Shown here: positions 23,094 through 32,197 of the stretch, piece by piece
Layout of the letters: every line of letters begins with the position of its first letter
Numbering within the stretch: the stretch's first letter is position 1
Source of the DNA: Microglena sp. YARC
Lineage: Eukaryota; Chlorophyta; Chlorophyceae; Chlamydomonadales; Chlamydomonadaceae
NCBI GenBank assembly: GCA_022414725.1
Contig: CM039462.1
Location: forward strand, 34,624,931-34,688,930
Length of the DNA stretch: 64,000 nucleotides
Reading direction: 5' to 3'
Program-made: the position numbers and the translations under genes
The notes under the pieces: generated by a model
Database searches by the model: none
Told to the model about the DNA's origin: nothing
What the model saw: the letters and a program-made list of their open reading frames with translations, nothing else

Positions 23094-26000
23094 CCCCCTC
23101 TCAGAATACCTCTTATTTGGCTACCCCTGGACTGTAAAAATCCTTACTTTCGCAATACCTCTTGCCCCCGCAGCCAAATGGTCAGCTCAATACTACGAGG
23201 ACAAAGCCACCGGCATATGGACTACCATAGCCCTGACTGCCTTGAATAAAGGCGTGAAGAACATAAGTCAGTATGAGATGGATCATCCGGAAGGCACCAT
23301 CCTGGAGTCCTTAAAGCCAGGCGTCAATATGTGGAGTGCCACAACAGCTGACTGGTGGGTACAAGCTCTATGCGCTTAGCAATATGTGGTGTGCGACATG
23401 CAACATGCATCATCCTAGAATCTCTAAAGCAAGGCGTCAATATGTGGAGTGCAACAACAGCTGATTAGTGGGTACAAGCTCTATGCACTTAGCATCATGA
23501 GCTGTGCATCATACACTGCACACTGTGCACCATGCACCACCCTAGAGCCTCAAACGCAAGGCATCAATATGTGGTGTGCCACAACAGCTGACTGGTGGGT
23601 ACAAGCTCTATGCACTTAGCATCATGGGCTGTGCATCAAACACAACACACTATAAAAAGTGGGACGCCCTGCTGGCTAACAACATTGCACCTGATATAAG
23701 CAATTAAAGCTTGAATCTCAACAAGGAGTGCCCCCACTCTCTACTGTGCTGGTGCACAACCATTAACCACTGTCGCCCACCCACACTCCCCGTGCAGATA
23801 CAGCACCAGTGGATATTGCACACACGCGTACAAAGTGGGCCCTCCTTAAAAAGAACATTAAACCTGATATATGACAGTTGAAGCTTGATGCTCGACAAGG
23901 AGTGCCCCCACTCTCTACCGTTTTGTTGCACAACCATTAACCACTGTCGCCCACCCACAAGCCTCCTGCAAGTATAACATGGATATTGCACTCACACATA
24001 AACAGTGGGACGCCCTGCTTGCTAAGAACATTTCACCTGACATGAGTCAGTTCAACCTTGAAGCTCAACAAGGAGTGCCCCCACTCTCTACCGTTGTGTT
24101 GCACAACCATTAACCACTGTCGCCCACCCAAAATCCATCAGATGCAACATCAGTAGATATAATAAAGGCATACAAAGTGGGCCCTCCTTGTTAAGAACAT
24201 GGCACCTGACATGAGTTAGTTCAACCTTGAAGCTCAACAAGGAACGCCCCCACTGTCTACTGTTCTGGTGCACAACCATTAACCCCTGTCGCCCACCCAC
24301 AACCCATGTGCAGGTACAACTTGGATATTGCACACAGGCATAAAAGTGGGCCTCCTTATTGCTACAAACATGAAACCTAACATGAGTGAGTTCAAGCTAG
24401 AACAAGGAACTCCCCCATTCTCTACTGTGCTGGTGCACAACCATTAACCACTGTTGCCCACCCACAACCCACGTGCAGGTACAGCTTGGCTATTGCACAC
24501 ACACATGCAAAGTGGGACGCCATGCTTGCTCAGAACATTGTACTTGACATGAGTTAGTTCAAACTTGAAGCTCAACAAGGAGTGCCCCCACTCTCTGCTG
24601 TACTGGTACACAACCATTAGCCATTGTTGTCCACCCACAACCCACGTGCAGGTACAACTTTGCTATTGCACACACATAAAAGTGGGCCCTCCGTCTGGCT
24701 AACCATAATACAACCGACTTGAAGCAATTAAAGCTTGAGGCTCAACAAGGAACGCCCCCACTCTCTACCGTTGTGTTGCACAGCCATTAACCACTGTCGT
24801 CCATCTACAATCCACGTGCAGATACAACACTAGAGGATATTGCACACACGCGTACAAAGTGGGACCTCCTTGCAATGAACATTAAACCTGACAAATGACT
24901 AGGGTTGGGAAGCAAACGTATATTTTCATTTTTATAAGCCGTATAAACGTATCAACATATAAACGTATACATATAAATAGGGTTGGGAAGCAAACGTATA
25001 ATTTTATTTGTATAAGCCGTATAAACGTATAAACGTATACATATAAACGTATAGAAACGTATATAAAAATTAGGCACTTCTTGAAAAAATACTTTTACAT
25101 GGGTTTAAAGGTATTGCCGCGTAGCTAATTTCATTGGCATCACATATCAACTCTCAGAAAAATAATCTGGCAAGTTTAAGTTGTCCAAATCTCAGAAAAG
25201 AAATCACCGCCAGAAAGCGCGCTGACCGGTGAAGAAACGCGGTGCCAATCTAAGGAAGCCATTAAATGCCAGTTGGTATATTATATAACTGTATACGTGT
25301 ATAATACTATGAGTACATAACGGTATTGCAATATTGTCCATGTTCACATTGCACTAGGCTTGCACCATCAATCCTTCAAGCCCATGTAGGAGCACAGCTT
25401 GTGGAATGAAAGGCTAGGTGGCGCTCTGATATGTGTGCCATCCTGGCTATCTAGATCAACCTTCAGGCCAAATGTTTATACAATGGTGCACGTGAATGGT
25501 GAATTGTATTGCATATTGTGATAGAGGAGGTGAAAAGCTTTCCAATGAGCTATCTAAATCAAAAATATAACGAAAATCAAGAAAGTTAAGTGCCGGGACA
25601 TGTGATGTACTTCTCGAAGTACAGACTATACGCTTTTATACGACGTATATAAGGTCGATTTGAGACAAACGGCGTATGTAGACGTTTATATGTCGGCCCA
25701 ACCCTACATATGACAGTAAAAGCTTGATGCTCAACAAGGAGTGCCCCCACTGTCTACCGTTGTGTTGCACAACCATTAACCACTGTCGTCCACCTACAAC
25801 CCACGTGCAGGTACAACTCGGCTATTGCACACACACATGCAAAGTGGGACGCCATGCTTGCTAAGAACGTTACACCTGACATGTGTCAGTTCAACCTTGA
25901 AGCTCAACAAGGAGTGCCCCCACTGTCTACCGTTGTGTTGCAAAAGCATTAACCACTGTCGTCCACCCACAACCCTTGTGCAGGTACAACTTGGATATTG

Positions 26001-28181
26001 CACACACGCATAAAAGTGGGCCCTCCTTGCTAACAGCATTAAACCTGGCATGAGTTACTTAAAGTTAGAACACCGAACCCCCCCATTCTCTACTGTGCTG
26101 GTGCACAACCACTAATTACTGTCGCCCACCCACAACCCACGTGCAGGTACAACTTGGCTATTGAACACACACATAAAAAGTGGGGCGCAATGCTTGCTAA
26201 GAACATTGCATCTGACATGAGTCATTTAAAGCTTGAATCTCAACAAGGAACGCCCCCATTCTCTACCGTTGTGTTGCACAACCATTAACCATTGTTGCCC
26301 ACCCACAACCCACATGCAGGTACAACTTGGATATTGCACACACACATGCAAAGTGGGACTCCCTGCTTGCTAAGAACGTCACACCTGACATGTGTCAGTT
26401 CAACCTTCAAGCTCAACAAGGAAAGCCCCAGTGTCTACTGTTCTGGTGCACAACCATTAACCTGTCGTCCACCCACAACCCACATGCAGGTACAACTTGG
26501 ATATTGCACACACACATGCAAAGTGGGACGCCCTGCTTGCTAAGAACGTTACACCTGACATGAGTCAGTTCAACCTTCAAGCTCAGCAAGGAAAGCCCCA
26601 GTGTTTACTGTTCTGGTGCACAACCATTAACCTGTCGTCCACCCACAACCCACATGCAGGTACAACTTGGATATTGCACACACACATGCAAAGTGGGACG
26701 CCCTGCTTGCTAAGAAAGTCACACCTGACATGTGTCAGTTCAACCTTCAAGCTCAACAAGGAAAGACCCAGTGTCTACTGTTCTGGTGCACAACCATTAA
26801 CCTGTCGTCCACCCATAACCCACATGCAGGTACAACTTGGATATTGCACACACACATGCAAAGTGGGACGCCCTGCTTGCTAAGAACGTTACACCTGACA
26901 TGAGTCAGTTCAACCTTCAAGCTCAGCAAGGAAAGCCCCCACTCTCTACCGTCGCGGTGCACAATGTCAAGGAAGACACACGGTACACCTGGCTGCACAA
27001 GTACTTCTACTACCACAGCTACTACCAGTGGCAGATTTGTCGCCGGATGCACTACCACGGACCTGTGTGTCTACAGCTCATTCGGGAGGGATCCATAGGC
27101 ACTAACATCAGCAAACAAGTTCAAAAGTATGGGGTGAATGTGAGCCGGTATTCGAAGCACTGGGAGGCTGTTATGCTGCAACTGGTGGGCACACACCATG
27201 GGCACCAGCCACCCCATGTGGGTGGGGAACCTGACCATGTGGGTGGGGAACCTGGCCATGTGGGTGGGGAACCTGACCATGTGGGTGGGGAACCTGACCA
27301 TGTGGGTGGGGAACCTGACCATGTGGGTGGGGAAGATCAATATAGCGGGTGAGGTACATCAGGAACTACAGGAGGGCAAGGCATCAGGTACATCAGGAGG
27401 TACAGGAGGGCGAGGCACCCAATGGATGGGGAACATGACCATGAGGGTGGGGGACATCACTATACAGGCGAGGTACATCAGGAACTTGAAGTACAGGAGG
27501 GCAAGGTCCCCCATGTGGATGGGGAAGATGACCATGGGGGTGGGGAACATCACCTCAGGGGAAGGTAAGCTTCTGAACTTGAAGTACAGGAGGGCGAGGC
27601 CCCCCATGAGGGTTGATAACATCAGGAACCAGCTTGACATGGATCTGTTTACATTGGCACATTTTGGTGTTGCTCATCAGCCCCCCCACTCCCCCCCCCC
27701 CCCCCCTGCACACACACACACACACCACCACCACCACCACCACCACCACACACACGAACACACACACAAGCTTCAAGCTGCGCATTGAATGCAGACAGGT
27801 GTTGCTCATCAGCCCGACCACTCCCTCCCCCCACTCCCCCCCCCCCCATACACACACACACCACACACCACCACCACACACACACACACGCACACAAGCT
27901 CTAAGCTGAGCATTGAATGCAGACAGGTGTTGCTCATCAGCCCGACCACTCACCCCCCCCCAACACACCACCACCACCACCACCACCACCACCATCACCA
28001 CCACACACACACACACACAAGCTTCAAGCTGAGCATTGAATGCAGACAGGTGTTGCTCATCAAGCTTCGTGGGCATCATCAGACCATGAGCCTATCCTAT
28101 GGACCATACCAGGGAACTACATTTTGTCAAATTTGTCAGCGTTTAAAGCTCGCAAACGTCAAATTGGTCAGCCCTTTGTAG
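10166..28181 (+). CDS. Glycosyltransferase family 31 (beta-1,3-galactosyltransferase-like)
   Basis: Exons recognised: 10166-10407, 12616-12799, 15384-15527, 17360-17434, 23174-23354, 26830-27184 and 28050-28181 (TAG). All junctions are phase-consistent except between 15527 (phase 0) and 17360 (needs phase 1). A missing exon of length 1 mod 3 should therefore lie between them. The protein begins with a short hydrophobic signal-anchor (about residues 5-20: VQCAALMSLLALGLL), then a Ser/Thr/Asn stem with NTT and NFS sites. GT31 hallmarks follow in order: AVIGIMSYSKNFDRR then TLSRETYQR; DIVFVMG; FGDLCLLSHWPDD; YDYILKGDHDTYV, where DHD is the metal-binding DxD motif; SGGLYVLSRDLAEW if the codon before 17360 supplies G; and YYEDKATGIW. 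A 118-codon Tyr/His-rich segment and a short tail close the frame. A type II Golgi sugar transferase is expected; donor and acceptor are unknown. Confidence 0.75.
10438..10895 (+). repeat. (AT)n then CATATCCCATATCTCA repeats in GT31 intron 1
   Basis: An (AT)n run at 10440-10487 passes directly into about 400 bp of degenerate 5-10-bp repeats (CATATCCCATATCTCA variants). Both lie just downstream of the exon 1 donor at 10408. The serine/tyrosine/isoleucine-rich ORF through it is repeat-derived. Confidence 0.9.
10917..12590 (+). repeat. Composite minisatellites in GT31 intron 1
   Basis: 10917-11030 repeats the block found at 630-740. 11225-11310 repeats the CCTTCATTCCCCCATTCCC / CATGCCCCATATCATGCC units seen at 0.7-1.9 kb, followed by a long C run (11307-11332). 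From 11600 to 12590 runs a new array of about 90-130-bp units made of CCATGCCCATGCC..., GCCCCGTGCCATTCCCCTCC and AACTTCATTGCCCC. The real exon acceptor follows at 12615. Confidence 0.85.
12800..12985 (+). repeat. About 20-bp tandem repeat seeded by the exon 2 donor
   Basis: The donor of exon 2 reads GCGTACAAG|GTAAGCATCCCAC. Immediately afterwards come about eight 20-bp units of the form GCGAG|GTACGCATCCCAC. Each unit therefore repeats a donor-like AGGTA core plus the first intron bases. Confidence 0.8.
13060..14660 (+). repeat. ~110-bp CATCAACACA-rich minisatellite, GT31 intron 2
   Basis: About 14 irregular units containing TCTCATCATGACTCATCAAC, ACACAATCATCACTCATC, CAACACAAACTCAACACCCG and ATACTCGCCATCACAAAC. 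The last three units (14340-14600) are the most alike, about 119 bp each. It is AC-rich on the plus strand with no coding character. Confidence 0.9.
14690..15383 (+). repeat. Four echo copies of the GT31 exon 3 start
   Basis: Units of about 162 bp. Each contains GTGCCCTGCAG|GTTATGTCC, then TTCTGCGCCTGGGCCCTGCA and TTCCTC, i.e. the acceptor and first 30-35 bases of exon 3. Intron-like AACACACACAACCTGCATCA follows. Echo acceptors end near 14740, 14902, 15063 and 15225; the fifth, at 15383, leads into the real exon that continues with DYILKGDHD. Echoes encode VMSF(Y/C)xW before diverging, and in every unit the acceptor reads CAG|GT. Confidence 0.9.
15541..15690 (+). repeat. Dispersed repeat family A
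   Basis: Starts around TATGTATGTATCTTACAGTC and continues with CAGGGGTAGGCCAAATAGGC, CTTGCCCGACCGTGACAGG and AAGGGCTTAAAAGG...AAGCATTGATGAACTG. It is nearly the same as copies at 29030-29160 and 36735-36850. It lies in the GT31 intron after exon 3. Confidence 0.85.
15950..17359 (+). repeat. Echo copies of the GT31 exon 5 start, ~210-bp units
   Basis: At least six units contain an acceptor-like ATTCAG followed by GCGGCCTGTTTGTGCTGGCA (an altered copy of the exon start GAGGCCTGTATGTGTTGAGC), then AAACCACC...CCTTAA.CCAAG and TTGCCTTCTGGCCTGCTCAA, then ATCAGGATAGACGTCATT. The real exon follows the last copy at 17360. In the echoes the donor-proximal part of the exon is replaced by intron-like sequence. 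Confidence 0.85.
17435..22815 (+). repeat. 5.4-kb G/T-rich minisatellite filling GT31 intron 5
   Basis: The array starts at the exon donor itself: AAGA|GTGAGTGTGGTGAGGGGG. It continues for 5.4 kb as reiterations of GTGAGGGGGAGTGAGTGTGG-type units. The first kilobase (17.44-18.47 kb) is the most homogeneous, with 55-60-bp units. From about 18.5 kb a higher-order pattern appears, with units of several hundred bases marked by TCAATGCGTTGGGTTTGGTG and GATGCATTGGGTGTGG. Giant Pro/His/Thr/Ser ORFs on the minus strand are translations of the repeat. Confidence 0.95.
23033..23099 (+). repeat. (CT)n microsatellite
   Basis: A pure CT run of about 55 bp ending in a C tract, 70 bp upstream of the exon 6 acceptor, where it would extend the pyrimidine-rich region. 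A family A fragment (TATTTGGCTACCCCTGGACT) lies between it and the exon. Confidence 0.95.
23395..23640 (+). repeat. Two echo copies of the GT31 exon 6 3' edge
   Basis: After the real donor at 23355 (GCTGACTG|GTGGGTAC), two copies of the exon end plus donor reappear: GGCGTCAATATGTGGAGTGC, AACAACAGCTGA, GTGGGTACAAGCTCTATGC. They end near 23480 and 23610. One carries a GATTAG change at the exon end. Confidence 0.85.
23740..26829 (+). repeat. Array of about 13 echo copies of GT31 exon 7 (170-bp units)
   Basis: Each unit holds an acceptor (CCACGTGCAG|GTACAAC), then about 135 bases matching the 5' part of the real exon 7 (TTGGATATTGCACACACAC, AAGTGGGACGCCCTGCTTGC, ACACCTGACATGAGTCAGTT, AAGCTCAACAAGGA), then about 35 bases of intron (CATTAACCACTGTCGCCCAC). 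The last three periods before the real exon at 26830 are exactly 170 bp (26320, 26490, 26660, 26830). Older units to the left are more decayed, and one is split by a hAT-like element. The period is not a multiple of three, so units cannot be chained in frame as cassette exons. Confidence 0.92.
24900..25706. mobile_element. hAT-like MITE with 8-bp target duplication
   Basis: Begins TAGGGTTGGGAAGCAAACG and ends CGGCCCAACCCTA, so TAGGGTTGGG is inverted at the right end. Flanks CAAATGAC (24892-24899) and CATATGAC (25707-25714) agree at 7 of 8 bases, the target size of hAT elements. Internally it is AT-rich with many AAACGTATA/TATACGT motifs and a duplicated left end (repeated from about 24978). 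No transposase. It sits inside one unit of the exon 7 echo array, so the array predates it. Confidence 0.82.
27204..28049 (+). repeat. GT31 intron 7 arrays, including exon 8 start echoes
   Basis: Just after the donor (CTG|GTGGGCAC at 27185) come six 21-bp units, CATGTGGGTGGGGAACCTGAC. From 27360 to 27610 run about 60-bp units with AGTACAGGAGGGCGAGGC. Three units of about 130 bp follow (27665, 27797 and 27926), each with GCAGACAG|GTGTTGCTCATC like the real exon 8 start at 28050, separated by (CAC)n/(CA)n runs. The echo starts are followed by AGCCCGACC rather than AAGCTTCGTGGG. Confidence 0.85.
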
Positions 28182-28559
28182 TGCAAAAAGCGCAAAAACT
28201 GTGCGCTGCGCCCACAGGGGGTTGAAAAAACTGCGCTAAATGCGCATTGGAGCTCAAAAAGCTTTGTAGTACCCTGGACCATACTGACAAAGGATTTCTC
28301 TGTGTAGCCCGGATTTGACATAAGGCACTAGTAAGGAGGATTTAGTAAAACTTATGATAAATTGGCACGTCTACCTTTGTCGGCATCATCACACCACTGG
28401 ATAGGCCCATGGTCTGCTGATGCCCACGAAGCAAAACGTGTCAATGTAATTTAACTTTGACATGTTTTGCTTTGTCGGCATCATCACATGATTGCCCTGG
28501 GTGTGTATTATGCGTAATACCCGGGCCGTACTGGTAATACCCCCAACAAAGATTAATTT

Positions 28560-28885
28560 CCGGTGCACGTAGAGCCGTAGATCTTGCACTTGGTTACATG
28601 GCTCCAGCCAGCAATTTGACTGCAGGCCACCTCCCAGTAAAAATAATTACCAGTATATCAGTATATGCGTAGGGCCGTAGAACTTGAACATGCATGGTGA
28701 CATGGCTCCAGCCAGCAATTTGACTGCTCGCCACCTCACAGAAAAATAGTTACCAGTATATCAGTATATGCGTAGAGCCGTAGAACTTGAACTTGCATGG
28801 TGACTTGGCTCCAGCCAGCAATTTGACTGCTGGCCGTCTCACAGTAAAAATAATTGCCAGGAGATGCGTAGAGCTCTAGACCCCA
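28560..28885 (+). repeat. ~105-bp tandem repeat downstream of GT31
   Basis: About three units with GCGTAGAGCCGTAGAACTTG, ATGGCTCCAGCCAGCAATTT, GACTGCTGGCC and TACCAGTATATCAGTATATG. 28182-28560 contains no gene; two CATGTTTTGC..TCGGCATCATCAC segments repeat there. Confidence 0.85.
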
Positions 28886-28928
28886 CAGTCCATTTGATGC
28901 ACTGAATTTGAATTTAAGTTGTGACTTG

Positions 28929-29160
28929 TTTTTTCAGCCAACTCTGGGCTGCTTACCGTCTTCCTGTACCCGTGCGATACCCACGGAAACCAGGGAGCCT
29001 ACAAAGCAGATGCATTTAAGACTATGTATGTATGTACCAGTCCAGGGGTAGGCCAAATAGGCTAAAGGGACTTGCCCAACCGTGATAGGAAGGGCTTAAA
29101 AATAAAAAGTATTGATGAACCGAACTCCAAACATTCGTTGAACCGACGGGGGGGCTGAGT
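28929..29160 (-). repeat. Family B repeat (minus) abutting a family A copy (plus)
   Basis: 28929-29011 is the reverse complement of family B (TGCTCCCTGGTTTCCGTGGG, TATCGCACGGG, ...CAGAGTTGGCTGAAAA). Family A (CAGTCCAGGGGTAGGCCAAA) follows directly in plus orientation to about 29160. Other family B copies: 29427-29456 (minus, partial), 29936-30040 (plus), 35705-35800 (plus) and 36892-37005 (plus, next to a family A copy). Confidence 0.85.
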
Positions 29161-29394
29161 TTTACCGACGGGCACTGACGTGCCCGAAGGCTGAAAGGTG
29201 CACTGGCACTGAAGGCAGATGGGCACTGAAGGCAGATGGGCACTGAAGGCTAAAAGGTTCAGAGACATTTTCTAGCCTCTACCGGCCTCACCAACTAACG
29301 ACGGGCACTGAAGGCCGCAAGGTGCTCTCAGCACCTGTAGAAGAATAAACATGTCACATGGTTATACCACAAGGCGTATAACCGTCTGCAGAAT

Positions 29395-29428
<34 letters not shown>

Positions 29429-31300
29429 ATGCGATAGCCATGGAAACAAAGGAGCAAAACCACCAAAATTCAAACCTAGGATGTCTGTGTTGTGGAATCG
29501 ATTTATAATACAATTTATACAATTATACATTTGTATTGTACAACGTTTGCAAAAATACAATACAAATTGTTTACCCTGCTCTTCCAGTATGGGTTCACTC
29601 GTGACTGTGTAGCACCTGGCAGGCGTTGGCTGGCAATTTGATATACTCACATGTTGGTAGAAGCTTGCTTGTGTTCATGTGGGAAACACATTTGAAGTTT
29701 GAAAATTGTGACGCCTTGCCACGGGGCGTGAGTTGAAGGAACATTCCTGTCCGCGTGTTGCATCCAGTACCTTACTACTTCTTATTTGCACTACTCTTTA
29801 GGGTTGCTACTTTTTCTGCATGCTGTACTCCTGCTGTACTCTTACTATTTTGTAAAGCTTCGCTCAGAATTGCAGCATACGATGGTATGGAACTGCCTGT
29901 TGGCTTGTTTACTCGCAGCACCGCTCGACTGCTCTTTCGCTTAGTTTGCTCCCTGATTTCCGTGGGTATTGCACTGGGGCTTGGAATTGTAAAACGGCTA
30001 GAAGTCCAGAGCTGGCTGAAATACCATGTAACAATCCAACCCAATCTTAGCACCGCTCAACTGCCCTTTCAACAGAGCATCTCTATCTCAATCCCTTGGG
30101 GCCAGAGCATTGTACCCAAGTAAGTTCAGGGTATACGAGGTTGAACATTAACCAAGGGGAATTCTCTTAGCCTAGAAAGCAAATATGTACGCGCTCATTC
30201 TGACTTTACTCTTTTAATCTAGAAAACATCTGATTTTTCGAGGTCTGGCAAGTCCCTTGATACAAACTTGAACTTGGCTACGTGGCTCTAGCAAGAGGAA
30301 TGGAAGGAATTTAAAACAACTTTCCATAAGTATATTTTAAACGATCGCATAAAAAACCCAAGCATATCAGGCTACGCGTACGTTGTACAAGTCTCTTAAG
30401 CCCACGTGGCTAGTGGCTACCGATACAATGCTGCATGCGGTATATGGAATGGGATTTTTGAACGTAGCGATGTAGTATTTTCCGTGTGAGACGTAATCAT
30501 CATGTTTTCCCAAACTGAGAACAAATTGATTCCTCTCCAATATTTGATGTGCAATGTTGGGGTGGGAGCTCGTGAGAAAATGCCTTTCCGTATCAATGAT
30601 TGTATGAAGAGATTGGATCAAGTACATTTTGGTCATAATGAATTGGTTTGACTTGAATATGTTACTGCCGAAGACTGCGAGCAGCCTTAACAGCTGGAGC
30701 CATGTAACCAAGTTCAAGTTGCATACAGTACATGGAAACATGATTTATGTTACACGGTCGTTTGACAATGGCGATGCTGCAATATGGCAGGGGGGTTGCA
30801 TAATTACCCGAGGACTTGTAACGAAAGTGCAACAACAAAAATAACAGGATGTGCCAGCGGTCAAAAGCGAGAGCCTGCAATTTGTTCCGGCTCAGGTAGC
30901 TACCTAATAGCCACTACCTGTAGTCCACAGCAGCCAGAAACGAGAGCCTGCAATTTGTGTCTCCGCACAAACTTGCAAGGCACCCATTGTATTCCCTGTG
31001 GTATCCCGACTGCTGAATCATGCCCTGCCCAGCCAGTGGGCTACGACCCAAGCTTTTAACATCGAACTTGTTAACATTAAACCTGGTTGAATCTGGCCAC
31101 TCGCCGTCTTCGCCGTTTGCGGCAAGGTTCTGACAGTGATTCAAATCTTCCAGCTGCATTTATTTACTCTATTCCCTCTATTTGGCTCAATTGCCAGCCA
31201 GGGTGGCAGCCTAAGCATAGTAAAAGAAGACCACTATTCTGCTGCTTCTTAGATATTTCACAGCTCAGGGAGCTGCAACGTAGTCAAAAAGAAAAAAACA
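29160..31300. other. Intergenic: short repeats, poly-C tract, no gene seen
   Basis: Contains GGGCACTGAAGGC repeats (29164-29320), a C run (29395-29425) and a family B copy (29936-30040). 30050-31290 is otherwise unique-looking sequence without a convincing exon. The short ORFs lack domain features. GAGCCTGCAATTTGT is duplicated at 30870 and 30944. Confidence 0.5.
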
Positions 31301-31612
31301 TTATCCACTTCTTCTCGGCAACGCCAGTGGAGCTGAATCCTCCAGCTCTGCGGTCTGTGCCATCCAGGTCATCCACTTCCATGACTTTGGGAGTGGCGAT
31401 CCTTTCCAGCTCAGGTAGCTGCCTAGAAGCTGCTACACACAGTTGAAAAGAATAACACCATCTACTTCTTCTTGGCAACACCGGTGGAGCCAAAGCCTCC
31501 AGCTCCGCAGTCTGTGCCATCCAGGTCATCTACCTCGATGACATTGGGAGTGGCGATGCTTTCCAGATCAGGTAGCTGCCTAGAAGCTGCTACGCGGTCG
31601 AAAAGAAGAAAA
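31300..31612 (-). repeat. Two decayed copies of the dUTPase last exon
   Basis: Downstream of the real stop (31623) lie two units of about 155 bp repeating about 100 bp of exon 4 and its stop region. The nearer copy (about 31470-31567) encodes a [11 protein letters not shown] version of motif V and still ends KKK-stop. The farther copy (about 31313-31411) has DRRAGGFSSTG and has lost the stop (TGG). Each is joined to GGTAGCTGCCTAGAAGCTGC and GAAAAGAA. The real exon has [10 protein letters not shown], so the copies are drifting. Confidence 0.88.
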
Positions 31613-31622
31613 CTACCGGTAT

Positions 31623-32147
31623 CTACTTCTTCTCAGCAACACCGGTGGATCCAAAGCCTCCAGCTCCGCGGTCTGTGCCATCCAGGTCATCTACCTCGAT
31701 GACAGTGGGAGTGGCGATCCTTTCCAGCACCAGCTGAGCCACACGGTCTCCCTTCTTGACTGTGAGTTGTGAAATGTGGTGCGGTGGTGTGTTGTGGTGG
31801 TGGTGTGTTGTGGTGGTAGGGTATAGTGGCATGGTGGTGGTGGGGTGAGGTAATGGTGCTGCAAAATCCAATCCACAAAAAGTGTGGCGAGGGATATATT
31901 GGGAAGCTGCCTAGAAGCCGCTGAGAAAAGTAAAAAATAAAAGCCCAGGAGCAATTCAGGGTTCACACTTTCCTTTTGAATCTTCGTATCCGGACGTGTC
32001 TGTAAACTATGTGGGTTTGTTATACACCAAGCAGGGGAGGGGCAAGAAAACAGATTTTGTACCTCATGTTCGATATGGATAGAGAAGCGCAAGCAATAGT
32101 TGTAACAAAAAAATCATGTCGATACACACCCACAGGCGGCCGAGATA

Positions 32148-32197
<50 letters not shown>

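Noticed and set aside
28937..29056. Possible final GT31 exon after TTTTTTCAG
   Set aside because: The sequence is a minus-strand copy of dispersed family B followed by family A; exon 8 at 28050-28181 already ends in a stop.
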